Positions 42,480 through 49,790 of a DNA stretch of 64,000 nucleotides are shown in pieces. Source of the stretch: Algibacter marinivivus (lineage in GTDB: Bacteria > Bacteroidota > Bacteroidia > Flavobacteriales > Flavobacteriaceae); NCBI RefSeq assembly GCF_003143755.1, contig NZ_QFRI01000001.1, positions 310,001 to 374,000 of the forward strand, in the 5' to 3' direction. A program made the translations under genes and the position numbers. The notes beneath the pieces are model-generated. The model did no database searches. It saw nothing but the letters and a program-made list of their open reading frames with translations, and was not told the origin of the DNA. How positions within the stretch are numbered: position 1 is the stretch's first letter; every line of letters starts with the position of its first letter.

Positions 42480-42827
42480 ATGATGAAAAAAATAATAATT
42501 ACTTCTATCCTTTTTTTAGGATTTACTGTTGCTGGATTTGCTCAGTCTGATAAGATAACAGAAAAAGCCAATGAATGGGTTAATAATCTAAATACAGAAA
42601 TCACCTCTACAGATGAATCTTTAGCATTAACAGAAACACAAAAAACTCAAATTGTAGCTATTCAAGTTGAACGTTTAATGGAGCTTAAGAAGGCTAAAAA
42701 AGCTAGTGCAGACAAAGAAGCTAATAAAGCAATAAACAAAAAACACTTTCAAAAAATATTTAAAGAAGTGCTAACGAAAGAGCAAATGAAAGCTCGTAAA
42801 GCAGCCAAAGAAAAAAGTAAACATTAA
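42480..42827 (+). CDS. Small periplasmic LTxxQ/Spy-like protein
   Basis: 115 residues, start ATG-ATG (either is possible). Signal peptide ending GFAQ (about residue 21). The rest is helical and charged, with LTETQKTQI near residue 50 and a second LTKEQMK near 100, the LTxxQ signature of the Spy/CpxP-like chaperone family. The C-terminus is lysine-rich. Spy-type proteins prevent aggregation in the periplasm. Here it is the first gene of a PUL transcript and is followed 9 bp later by the GH5, which suggests a helper role for secreted enzymes (inference). Confidence 0.75.
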   Translation: MMKKIIITSILFLGFTVAGFAQSDKITEKANEWVNNLNTEITSTDESLALTETQKTQIVAIQVERLMELKKAKKASADKEANKAINKKHFQKIFKEVLTKEQMKARKAAKEKSKH

Positions 42828-42836
42828 TAGCAACCA

Positions 42837-44267
42837 ATGAAACATTTAAAACTTCCCTTATTAATATTCTTTTTACTAATATCATTTCATGGTGTATCAC
42901 AAATTACACCACAACAAATGGTAAGTAATATGAGTAGGGGTATTAACCTAGGAAATGTTTTAAGTGCTCCTACTGAAGGTAATTGGGCACCAGCATTTAC
43001 TGAAACTTATTTTCAGGATGTTGCCGCTGCTGGTTTTAAAACAGTTCGTATTCCAATAGATTTTTTTGGAACTAGAACTACTGGTGATACATCTGGATAT
43101 TCTAAAGACGCTGGAACTTCTGCTAATTATACAGGAAGCTCTTCTGATTATATAGTAAGTTCAACGTATTTAGATCGTATTGAACAAGTTATCACTTGGT
43201 CTTTGAATAATAATTTAATAACTATTCTTGATTTTCATGGTTCAACCCTAAAAAGTGAATTCACATACTCATTTAGTCCAAAAGCTAAATGGTCTGCATA
43301 TTACACGCATCCAACATCGGCTAAACGTGCTGCAGACAATGATAAATTTAGAGCAATCTGGACTGCAGTGGCAAACCGTTTTAAAAATTATTCATACAAT
43401 TTGATTTTTGAAATTATAAACGAGCCCTATTTTTGGTTAAGCGATAGTGAAATGGATATTTTAAATACTGATATCATTTCTATTATTCGAAATTCTGCTA
43501 GTAATAATTCAGATAGAAATATCATAATAACTGGAGGCAGTAAAAATGCATATGAAGCACCATTACAAATTGGAAATGCTGTTTTAAATAGTGATGATAA
43601 TTTAATTGCAACATTTCATTATTATTGGCCTAGAGCTTTTACAGCATCTTCTGGAGAAAATGACAATGATTTTGATTGGGGAAATACAGCCGATAAAGCA
43701 GCAGTAGATACTGATTTTGAAGCCGTAAAAACGTGGTCTCAAAACAATAATAATATTCCAGTTTTTTTAGGCGAGTTTGGAGCTGATAATACTGAAGGTT
43801 ATAACTACGTAGACGGAACTTATAGTGTTTTTGGTGGTCCAGAAAATGCTTCTCGGGTAGAATTTCATAGATACTTAGCACAAAAAGCAATTGATTTGGG
43901 ATTTTCTTTTGCAGCTTGGGATGCAGGAGATAAAGCCAATAAAACGATTTATAAAGTAAGTGATAGAACTTGGGTTGAAGATGTTAAAAATGCCCTTCTA
44001 GGAACTACACTAACCACTAATGATTTTAAAAAAAAAGAAACTATTAATATATCTCCTAACCCTGCATCAAAATATATTGTTCTTGAAACTCATCTCATAA
44101 TTGACCATCTTGAGCTTTACGATATTAACGGCAGATTAATCCCGCTTAATCACTCTAAAAACAATTCAAAAATAAAACTCCCTAATATTAAAAATGGGAT
44201 GTATATACTTAATGCTATTTATAACAATGGCAGTCATTCAAATCATAAAATATTAATTAATAACTAA
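42837..44267 (+). CDS. GH5 endo-beta-glycanase with T9SS tail
   Basis: 476 residues. Signal peptide ending HGVSQ (residue 22). The (beta/alpha)8 GH5 domain covers about 25-385: RGINLGNVL, TVRIPIDF, LDFHG (131-135), acid/base glutamate 196 in INEP, FHYYWP (260-265) and nucleophile glutamate 313 in LGEFG. The last ~80 residues are a T9SS type A sorting tail (INISPNPASKYIVLE). It cleaves internal beta bonds outside the cell; cellulose-like, mannan-like and mixed substrates are all used by GH5, and the subfamily cannot be fixed from sight. Followed after 11 bp by a carbohydrate-binding T9SS protein. Confidence 0.92.
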   Translation: MKHLKLPLLIFFLLISFHGVSQITPQQMVSNMSRGINLGNVLSAPTEGNWAPAFTETYFQDVAAAGFKTVRIPIDFFGTRTTGDTSGYSKDAGTSANYTGSSSDYIVSSTYLDRIEQVITWSLNNNLITILDFHGSTLKSEFTYSFSPKAKWSAYYTHPTSAKRAADNDKFRAIWTAVANRFKNYSYNLIFEIINEPYFWLSDSEMDILNTDIISIIRNSASNNSDRNIIITGGSKNAYEAPLQIGNAVLNSDDNLIATFHYYWPRAFTASSGENDNDFDWGNTADKAAVDTDFEAVKTWSQNNNNIPVFLGEFGADNTEGYNYVDGTYSVFGGPENASRVEFHRYLAQKAIDLGFSFAAWDAGDKANKTIYKVSDRTWVEDVKNALLGTTLTTNDFKKKETINISPNPASKYIVLETHLIIDHLELYDINGRLIPLNHSKNNSKIKLPNIKNGMYILNAIYNNGSHSNHKILINN

Positions 44268-44278
44268 AACTAAAAATC

Positions 44279-45733
44279 ATGAAAAAATTTACATTTATTG
44301 TTTTGCTTGCTATCCTCCCTTTTTTAGGATTTGGGCAAAACCTAGTAACCAATCCTACTTTTGCTGGTGCTTCGGATTGGACAGAAACACAAACAAATGC
44401 TGCTAGTGGTATTGATGCTGGTGTTACACGAACAGCAGATGGTTCAGACTCATATATAATAGTCAATAACGGAAGTTTTAATAGTAGAATTACTAATACA
44501 AACATACCTATGGCATCATTAACAGCTGGAAGTTATATATTTAGCTATTGGGTTAAAGGTGATGCAGGTGTAAAAACGCGACCTCAAACTAGAGATGATG
44601 GTTCAAATGTTACAGGTTTGTGGACTGGTGATGGTACATCTGATACTTATACTATAGTAACATCTGACACATGGGAGTTTGTAGAGTTTACTTTTTCAGT
44701 TACTGCTGCAAGTAATTTAGGTTTACGAATTTTTAATAGAACCAACGTAGATGGTACAGCTATTAGTGTAGATGATGTGTCATTTACCTATGTTCCACCA
44801 ACTGGAAATACATTAACCGTTAATACTGTTGGAGCTGGTACAGTTGCAGAAACTTTAAATAAAATTGCTTACGACCCAACTGATATTGAAACACTTACTG
44901 CTACTCCTGCTACACACTGGGAATTTGATAGTTGGAGTGGAGACCTTTCAGGTAGTACAAATCCTGAAACTATTCTTATGGATGCTGATAAAACTGTTAC
45001 GGCAAATTTCACTGTAGAGGCTGGTTTTGATTATGATTTTCAATTTGATACTGATGGTGATTTAGAAGGTTGGACTTTAGATCCGCAACTAGCACTTGCT
45101 TCACATACTGGAGGAGAAGTTGCTTTAACACCTACTACTGACCAATGGGCAAGGTTTAGTTTATTTGATTTTCCAATACCAACAGCTTCTTATAACAAAG
45201 TAACTATCACTCTAAAAAATGAGTCTACAAATGATGACCAACTGGGATTCATTCTGATTAATGGAACGACACAAGTAGTTACACAATCTATGACAACTAG
45301 TGATACAGCTTTTCAATCTTATACATTTGATGCCACTCAATTTACAAACTGGACAGGAGGAGATATAGAATCTGTAAGAGTTAGATTTACCGATGCAGAC
45401 AACCCAACAGCAGGAAGATCTTCAGGCACAGGAAACATTATTATTGAAAGTATTGTTTTTGAATTTGACGCATCTTTGAGTTCAAAAGATTTTAATAAAG
45501 TTGATTTTGAAATGTATCCTAATCCGGCTAAAACAGTTTTAAACATAAATAGCAATAGCAATAGCAAAATTTCGAATATATCTATTTTTGAAATAACAGG
45601 AAAACGCGTTTTAGAAGTTTCAGAAATAGTAAATAACAAATTAGATGTATCTCATTTAAATTCTGGAATTTATCTTTTAAAAGCACAAGATGAATACAAT
45701 AATATTTCTACAAAAAAACTAATTATTGATTAA
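44279..45733 (+). CDS. T9SS carbohydrate-binding module protein with InlB-like repeat
   Basis: 484 residues. Signal peptide ending FGQ (about residue 20). Residues ~21-175 are a jelly-roll like CBM4_9 (NLVTNPTFAG.SDWTE, then AGSYIFSYWVKG and ISVDDVSF). Residues ~178-245 are a divergent InlB/bacterial repeat (LTVNTVGAGTV... HWEFDSWSGDLSGS... KTVTANF). A second jelly-roll follows (about 250-390), then a T9SS type A tail (EMYPNPAKTVLNI... GIYLLKAQ). No catalytic domain. It likely holds the substrate at the cell surface or is shed with the GH5, with which it shares a transcript. A terminator follows. Confidence 0.85.
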   Translation: MKKFTFIVLLAILPFLGFGQNLVTNPTFAGASDWTETQTNAASGIDAGVTRTADGSDSYIIVNNGSFNSRITNTNIPMASLTAGSYIFSYWVKGDAGVKTRPQTRDDGSNVTGLWTGDGTSDTYTIVTSDTWEFVEFTFSVTAASNLGLRIFNRTNVDGTAISVDDVSFTYVPPTGNTLTVNTVGAGTVAETLNKIAYDPTDIETLTATPATHWEFDSWSGDLSGSTNPETILMDADKTVTANFTVEAGFDYDFQFDTDGDLEGWTLDPQLALASHTGGEVALTPTTDQWARFSLFDFPIPTASYNKVTITLKNESTNDDQLGFILINGTTQVVTQSMTTSDTAFQSYTFDATQFTNWTGGDIESVRVRFTDADNPTAGRSSGTGNIIIESIVFEFDASLSSKDFNKVDFEMYPNPAKTVLNINSNSNSKISNISIFEITGKRVLEVSEIVNNKLDVSHLNSGIYLLKAQDEYNNISTKKLIID

Positions 45734-45792
45734 TAGCTAATTAAATAACAAAAATATTCTAATCATTTTTTGAAAAGTTTTTTTTAATTCTA

Positions 45793-45834
45793 AGTGAAAT
45801 CTTTATAAATAATTAAAGATTTCACTTTTTTATT
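45793..45834 (+). terminator. Intrinsic terminator ending the GH5 operon
   Basis: AAGTGAAATCTTTA and its perfect complement form a 14-bp stem, followed by TTTTTTA. The gap up to 46082 (about 350 bp in all) otherwise holds only the operator and promoter of the next gene. Confidence 0.88.
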
Positions 45835-45910
45835 TTAATCATATAAAATCACCATTCATCCCACTAAAAAAGCTTTTAATCTTAAGGTTTTATTATTGTT
45901 ACTAAAAAAA

Positions 45911-45974
45911 GACTATTAACAAACCTCTAAAGACAGTTATTAAACCTTAATAAAGGTATTGAATAGTAATTTTG
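45911..45974 (+). promoter_or_regulatory. PUL operator and promoter of the second CBM gene (best example)
   Basis: Two perfect repeats, GAC-N7-AAACC at 45911-45925 and 45932-45946, exactly 21 bp apart. A perfect -7 box TAATTTTG starts at 45967, 21 bp after the last base of the proximal repeat, which places that repeat over the -33 region as expected for a class II activator. Start codon at 46083, so the leader is about 100 nt. Confidence 0.8.
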
Positions 45975-46082
45975 AAGAGACAAATAAGCATACACTCTTT
46001 TTTGATTTTAAACCCCACCTACCTTTTTAACACCTATTGTGTTTAAACTAAACAATTTACTAAAAAATAAAAACACAAAATC

Positions 46083-47309
46083 ATGAAAAAAATTACAATT
46101 TTATTATTACTACTTGTTGTTCCTTTTATAGGAGTAGCTCAAGTCTTTACAAACGGAACATTTGATGCAAACGTTGATGGATGGATACCTAATAGTGGGT
46201 CTGCAGTAACTCATGATGCAGTAGAAGGAGACACAGCAGCAGGTTCAATTAAATTGGTAACTGTAGCGGCTAACGGTAGAGCACAAAGTAATCCCAATGC
46301 ATCACCAGGAGTTGCTGGTGATTATCTCCTTACCTTTAAAGTAAAGGGTACAGCGGGAACTAAAATACAAGGGTCTATATTTCAAGGTAGTCTGACTGGA
46401 GGTGATAATTATACCATAGTTGGTTCAGATTGGGAAGAATACACTCATCTTTTCACAGGTATATTAGATTCAAATATGAATATTAGAATTGTTGGTAAAG
46501 ATGCTAGTAGCACCTATTTTATTGATGATGTTTCTTTTGTGAAAGCAACTGTAGTTACAGAAAATTCTTTTGTGTCTAATCCAGATTTTGAAGCAGGTTT
46601 TGATACAGATTGGTCTGTGCTTGGTGCAGATATAGATATAAGCTCTGCTACTGGAGATGGTAGTGCAACTGCAGTACAAGTAGACTTTACTCAAAATGCA
46701 ACAACTAATAATAATAATTTAATTAATATAGTTCATGATTTTGGTACAACAGTAAACCCATCTGAAGTTACTTCTAGCTTTAGGGTTAATACTAACAACA
46801 CTGGTATAGGTATACAAATGTCTGCTCAAACTCTAGACGCATCAGATGTTGTGGTTGAGACATTAAATTCTGCAAATGAAACTGTTGCCGCTGCAGACAC
46901 ATGGGAAACACTATCATTTAGTAAAGCAACTACTGCACCATTTAACAAAATCCTTTTTAGAATTAAAGTTAGAGGTAATGGCACAGCACTAGCTGGAGAT
47001 AAAGTACTAATTGATGATATAGTAGCTTCATTTACTTATATTTCTTTAGGTATTAATGATTTTTCTAGAAATGATGATGCTTTTAAGTTATATCCAAACC
47101 CAGTAAAAGATTTATTAAATATAAAAAGCTTAGATGCATCAATGTCTTCTATAAGTATTTATGATATTACTGGTAAACGTGTTTTACAATCAAATACGAT
47201 TAATGATGGTAAAATAAATGTATCTAATTTAAATAGTGGGATATATGTTATAAGACTTGAAGATGCAAACCGCAATTTTAGTGTAAAAAAATTAGTAGTT
47301 TCTAAATAA
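46083..47309 (+). CDS. T9SS protein with two carbohydrate-binding modules
   Basis: 408 residues. Signal peptide ending GVAQ (about residue 20). Residues ~21-158 are a CBM4_9-like jelly-roll (FTNGTFDANVDGWIPNSG... YFIDDVSF), residues ~160-318 a second one (NSFVSNPDFEAGFDTDWSV... KVLIDDIVASF). The T9SS tail (FKLYPNPVKDLLNI, ISIYDITGKRVLQ, LNSGIYVIRLED) is closely related to that of the preceding CBM protein. No catalytic domain. It has its own terminator-bounded unit with the clearest PUL operator, so it is probably a highly expressed surface binding protein. Confidence 0.85.
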   Translation: MKKITILLLLLVVPFIGVAQVFTNGTFDANVDGWIPNSGSAVTHDAVEGDTAAGSIKLVTVAANGRAQSNPNASPGVAGDYLLTFKVKGTAGTKIQGSIFQGSLTGGDNYTIVGSDWEEYTHLFTGILDSNMNIRIVGKDASSTYFIDDVSFVKATVVTENSFVSNPDFEAGFDTDWSVLGADIDISSATGDGSATAVQVDFTQNATTNNNNLINIVHDFGTTVNPSEVTSSFRVNTNNTGIGIQMSAQTLDASDVVVETLNSANETVAAADTWETLSFSKATTAPFNKILFRIKVRGNGTALAGDKVLIDDIVASFTYISLGINDFSRNDDAFKLYPNPVKDLLNIKSLDASMSSISIYDITGKRVLQSNTINDGKINVSNLNSGIYVIRLEDANRNFSVKKLVVSK

Positions 47310-47330
47310 AAAATTTTAAATAATAATTAT

Positions 47331-47358
47331 AAAGTGCCTCTAAATTAAGAGGCACTTT
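47331..47358 (+). terminator. Hairpin after the second CBM gene
   Basis: AAAGTGCCTCT pairs with AGAGGCACTTT around a 6-base loop. Only short T-runs follow, so strength is uncertain. Confidence 0.7.
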
Positions 47359-47399
47359 CAGTTAAATTATTTAGGTTACAACCTCATATATCATATATA

Positions 47400-47600
47400 A
47401 TGACATATATTTTGATAATCATATTTTCATTAGTTCTTTTAAATTTTCTATTATTAAAATTCAGCTGCAATTTATGCAGTAAAAAGAATAATTTAAGTGA
47501 ATTAAAAGATGATAAAAGCAAAATAATAGTACTCAAATCAAAATCTAATTTAGATAATGATAAGCATATTCTTTTCCCTTGGGCAAAAAAAATATCTTGA
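47400..47600 (+). CDS. Possible small single-span membrane protein
   Basis: 66 residues: one strong hydrophobic segment (about 3-20, ILIIIFSLVLLNFLLLKF), a CNLC pair, then a charged lysine-rich tail. It ends 8 bp before the start of the T9SS type B protein, which is consistent with an operon. No family is recognised and chance cannot be excluded. It does not use the PUL operator. Confidence 0.4.
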   Translation: MTYILIIIFSLVLLNFLLLKFSCNLCSKKNNLSELKDDKSKIIVLKSKSNLDNDKHILFPWAKKIS

Positions 47601-47608
47601 TAAAAAAT

Positions 47609-49129
47609 ATGTTAAAAAACATAGTTATCTTTCTATTAATATTCTATAATCTAAACATATTTAGTCAGCAAGGAAATGGCAAACTTTGTATAGATGCGGA
47701 GCCATTATGCGGTTCTAGTATGTTTACTTATTCAAATACATCTGGGGATAATTTTGCTGAGAATGTTCCTGATTATGGTTGTTTGATATTACAACCAAAT
47801 CCATCATGGTTTTACTTTCAAATATCTCAAGATGGAGATATTACACTACAGATTGAGCAAAGCAATACTTTAGGGGGCATACCAAATTTAGATGTAGATT
47901 TCATTGCTTACGGCCCGTTTGATGATCCAACTTCAGCATGTGTATCAAAGCTTACTTCTTCTAACATAGTGGATTGTAGCCGTAGAAAAGATGTTATAGA
48001 ATTTATAAATATTACAAACACAAAAGCTGGAGAGTTCTACCTTCTACTTTTAACAAATTTTTCTAAATCACCAGGGTTTATAACAGTTACTCAAACCTCA
48101 GGTAATGCATCAACTAATTGCAATTTATTAAATCCAACTATAACTTCAGATGAAACAAGTTGTAAGGGAGACATTTTAACATTAGATGCTAAAACGGACC
48201 AAGCTACAAGTTATAAATGGTTTCAAGATGATGGAAATGGAAATTTCGATAGAATTGAATTAGCAAACAATTCAGAATACAACGTTACAAGTTCAAATAT
48301 TTATAAAACCGAAGCCTACAATAATGATAATGTACTTTTAAGAAAATACGAGTTCAATATCGAATTTTTTGAAAGACCAATATTTACATTTGAAAATGAA
48401 TACATTTTATGTACAAACTTAAACGGAACAGAAGAGATAGAAACTCCTTTAATACTTGACACTGGATTAGATGATTCTGAACACAGCTTTATTTGGAGCT
48501 TAAATGATGTAGTAATAGCCTCAGAAACTAAAAGTTATATAATCCCAACATCTGAGGGTGATTATACTGTTGAAGTAACGTCATTATCAACTTTTTGTTC
48601 TACAATAAAAAATACTACAGTTAATTTTAGCTCTCCTCCGGTAATTACTGCAAACGTTATAACAAATGCTTTCACAAATTATCACACTATAGAAGCCAAT
48701 ACATCTGGAATTGGAAAAAATAATTACCAGTTTAGCATTGACAACGGACCATGGCAAGACACAGGAATATTTAATAATGTGTCTTTTGGAGAACACATAA
48801 TTACAGCCAGGGATACTAATGGATGTGGAATAAGCAGTACTAAAGTTATGGCTATAGAATACCCAAAATATTTTACACCGAATAACGATGGATTTAACGA
48901 CACTTGGAATATTACAGGATTAAAAAATCAACCTCAAGCTAAAATTTATATTTACAACCGTTATGGTAAACTTTTAAAACAATTAAACCCAAGCTATTCT
49001 TCTGGTTGGGATGGAACTTTTAAAGGTGTAATAATGCCGAATAATGATTACTGGTTTACTATTGAATACATTGAACCTAGAGATGGATTAATAAAGGTAT
49101 TCAAAGCACATTTTACTTTGAAGAGATAA
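47609..49129 (+). CDS. Secreted protein with gliding-motility-type (T9SS type B) C-terminal domain
   Basis: 506 residues from the ATG at 47609; the TTG at 47579 would put 10 residues before the signal peptide (MLKNIVIFLLIFYNLNIFSQ). An N-terminal beta domain (about 25-165; NPSWFYFQISQDGDITLQIEQ) is followed by Ig-like or PKD-like segments (SCKGDILTLDA..., CTNLNGTEEIETPL). The end is the type B CTD: YFTPNNDGFNDTWNI, IYIYNRYGKLL, SGWDGTFKG. Such proteins are large surface adhesins or matrix proteins attached by the PorU-like machinery. Role in glycan use is unclear; it is the last gene before tRNA-Pro(TGG). Confidence 0.85.
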   Translation: MLKNIVIFLLIFYNLNIFSQQGNGKLCIDAEPLCGSSMFTYSNTSGDNFAENVPDYGCLILQPNPSWFYFQISQDGDITLQIEQSNTLGGIPNLDVDFIAYGPFDDPTSACVSKLTSSNIVDCSRRKDVIEFINITNTKAGEFYLLLLTNFSKSPGFITVTQTSGNASTNCNLLNPTITSDETSCKGDILTLDAKTDQATSYKWFQDDGNGNFDRIELANNSEYNVTSSNIYKTEAYNNDNVLLRKYEFNIEFFERPIFTFENEYILCTNLNGTEEIETPLILDTGLDDSEHSFIWSLNDVVIASETKSYIIPTSEGDYTVEVTSLSTFCSTIKNTTVNFSSPPVITANVITNAFTNYHTIEANTSGIGKNNYQFSIDNGPWQDTGIFNNVSFGEHIITARDTNGCGISSTKVMAIEYPKYFTPNNDGFNDTWNITGLKNQPQAKIYIYNRYGKLLKQLNPSYSSGWDGTFKGVIMPNNDYWFTIEYIEPRDGLIKVFKAHFTLKR

Positions 49130-49290
49130 CAAATAAAAGTGAAGTTTAAAAGTTCTTTAAAATTATGCCAATTATATAAAAAAAATATACATTTTATGTG
49201 ATGTCGTGTAAAATCAAAGAAAAAAAAACAATTTGTCTTTTTCTATATATCCACATATAAAAGCTAAAGCTTTTAAAATTCATAAAAAAG

Positions 49291-49324
49291 AAAAAGCCAA
49301 CTATCTTAAAGATTGCTGGCTTTT
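49291..49324 (-). terminator. Terminator of tRNA-Pro(TGG)
   Basis: AAAAGCCA and TGGCTTTT flank an imperfect stem-loop directly 3' of the tRNA, with a T-run on the minus strand. It differs in sequence from the hairpin that follows the displaced tRNA fragment at 12665-12692. Confidence 0.55.
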
Positions 49325-49345
49325 CTTCGTCGGGGTGGCAGGATT
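49324..49345 (-). repeat. Right copy of the putative island attachment repeat
   Basis: 22 bp identical to 12692-12713, overlapping the last 16 bases of tRNA-Pro(TGG) and 6 bp of its 3' flank. Confidence 0.75.
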
Positions 49346-49404
49346 CGAACCTGCGGCCTCCACGTCCCAAACGTGGCGCGATAACCGGGCTACGCTACAC
49401 CCCG
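49330..49404 (-). tRNA. tRNA-Pro(TGG)
   Basis: On the minus strand CGGGGTG pairs with CACCCCG, with discriminator A and no encoded CCA. The T-arm has GGTTCGAATCC. The anticodon stem CCACG/CGTGG encloses TTTGGGA, giving anticodon TGG. 75 nt. Its 3' end points into the PUL and is duplicated at 12692-12713. Confidence 0.96.
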
Positions 49405-49594
49405 TATTTAGTTATCTTGTAACGGGGTGCAAATATAGAGTTTTCTTTTACATTTAAAATCTTTTTTTTGCCTTTTTATTAGCAATTGATAAAATTTTAT
49501 GTTTTTTAATTTATGATTTTCTTATTGCTTTAAAATACTAGATTTAAGGACTGCTTGATAATAAAAACAGACTTGAGGTTTTGTAATGATATTG

Positions 49595-49707
49595 GCGGAA
49601 AATGCGTTAGGAATAGAAGTGGATAGCCCACAGCTTTTGCACTATAGTGCAGAAGCGAGGACTTGTAACGGATAGCCCGACCCTTTAGGGCAACGCCCAA
49701 ATTATTT
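49595..49707. repeat. Interspersed intergenic repeat, copy C
   Basis: Same orientation as copy B. It shares GTGGATAGCCCACAGC, GCGAGGACTTGTAACGGA and AGCCCGACCCTTTAGGG, and AACGCCCAAATTAT. Its centre differs and contains the 14-bp perfect palindrome TGCACTATAGTGCA. It lies in the gap between tRNA-Pro(TGG) and udk, where no gene is seen. Confidence 0.8.
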
Positions 49708-49755
49708 ACTTTCAAAAATATTATTCTCTATAAAAATTTTACAAAGAATTAATCT

Positions 49756-49763
49756 TAAATTTG
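49756..49763 (+). promoter_or_regulatory. -7 promoter box TAAATTTG for udk
   Basis: Exact TAnnTTTG match 27 bp before the udk start codon. Confidence 0.5.
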
Positions 49764-49790
49764 TTTAACTAAAGTCTAAACTAAATATTT

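Noticed and set aside
45537-45565. Short run of the AATAGC unit in the CBM gene
   Set aside because: A few codon-level repeats (asparagine/serine) before the sorting tail, not a CRISPR or a significant satellite.
47400-47600. Reading the small membrane ORF as part of the PUL operon
   Set aside because: It follows a hairpin and has no GAC-N7-AAACC operator; kept only as a low-confidence gene.
49233-49457. Plus-strand reading frame of 74 codons containing GVAGFEPAASTSQTWRDNRATLHPV
   Set aside because: It is the antisense reading of tRNA-Pro(TGG), a well-known spurious protein call.
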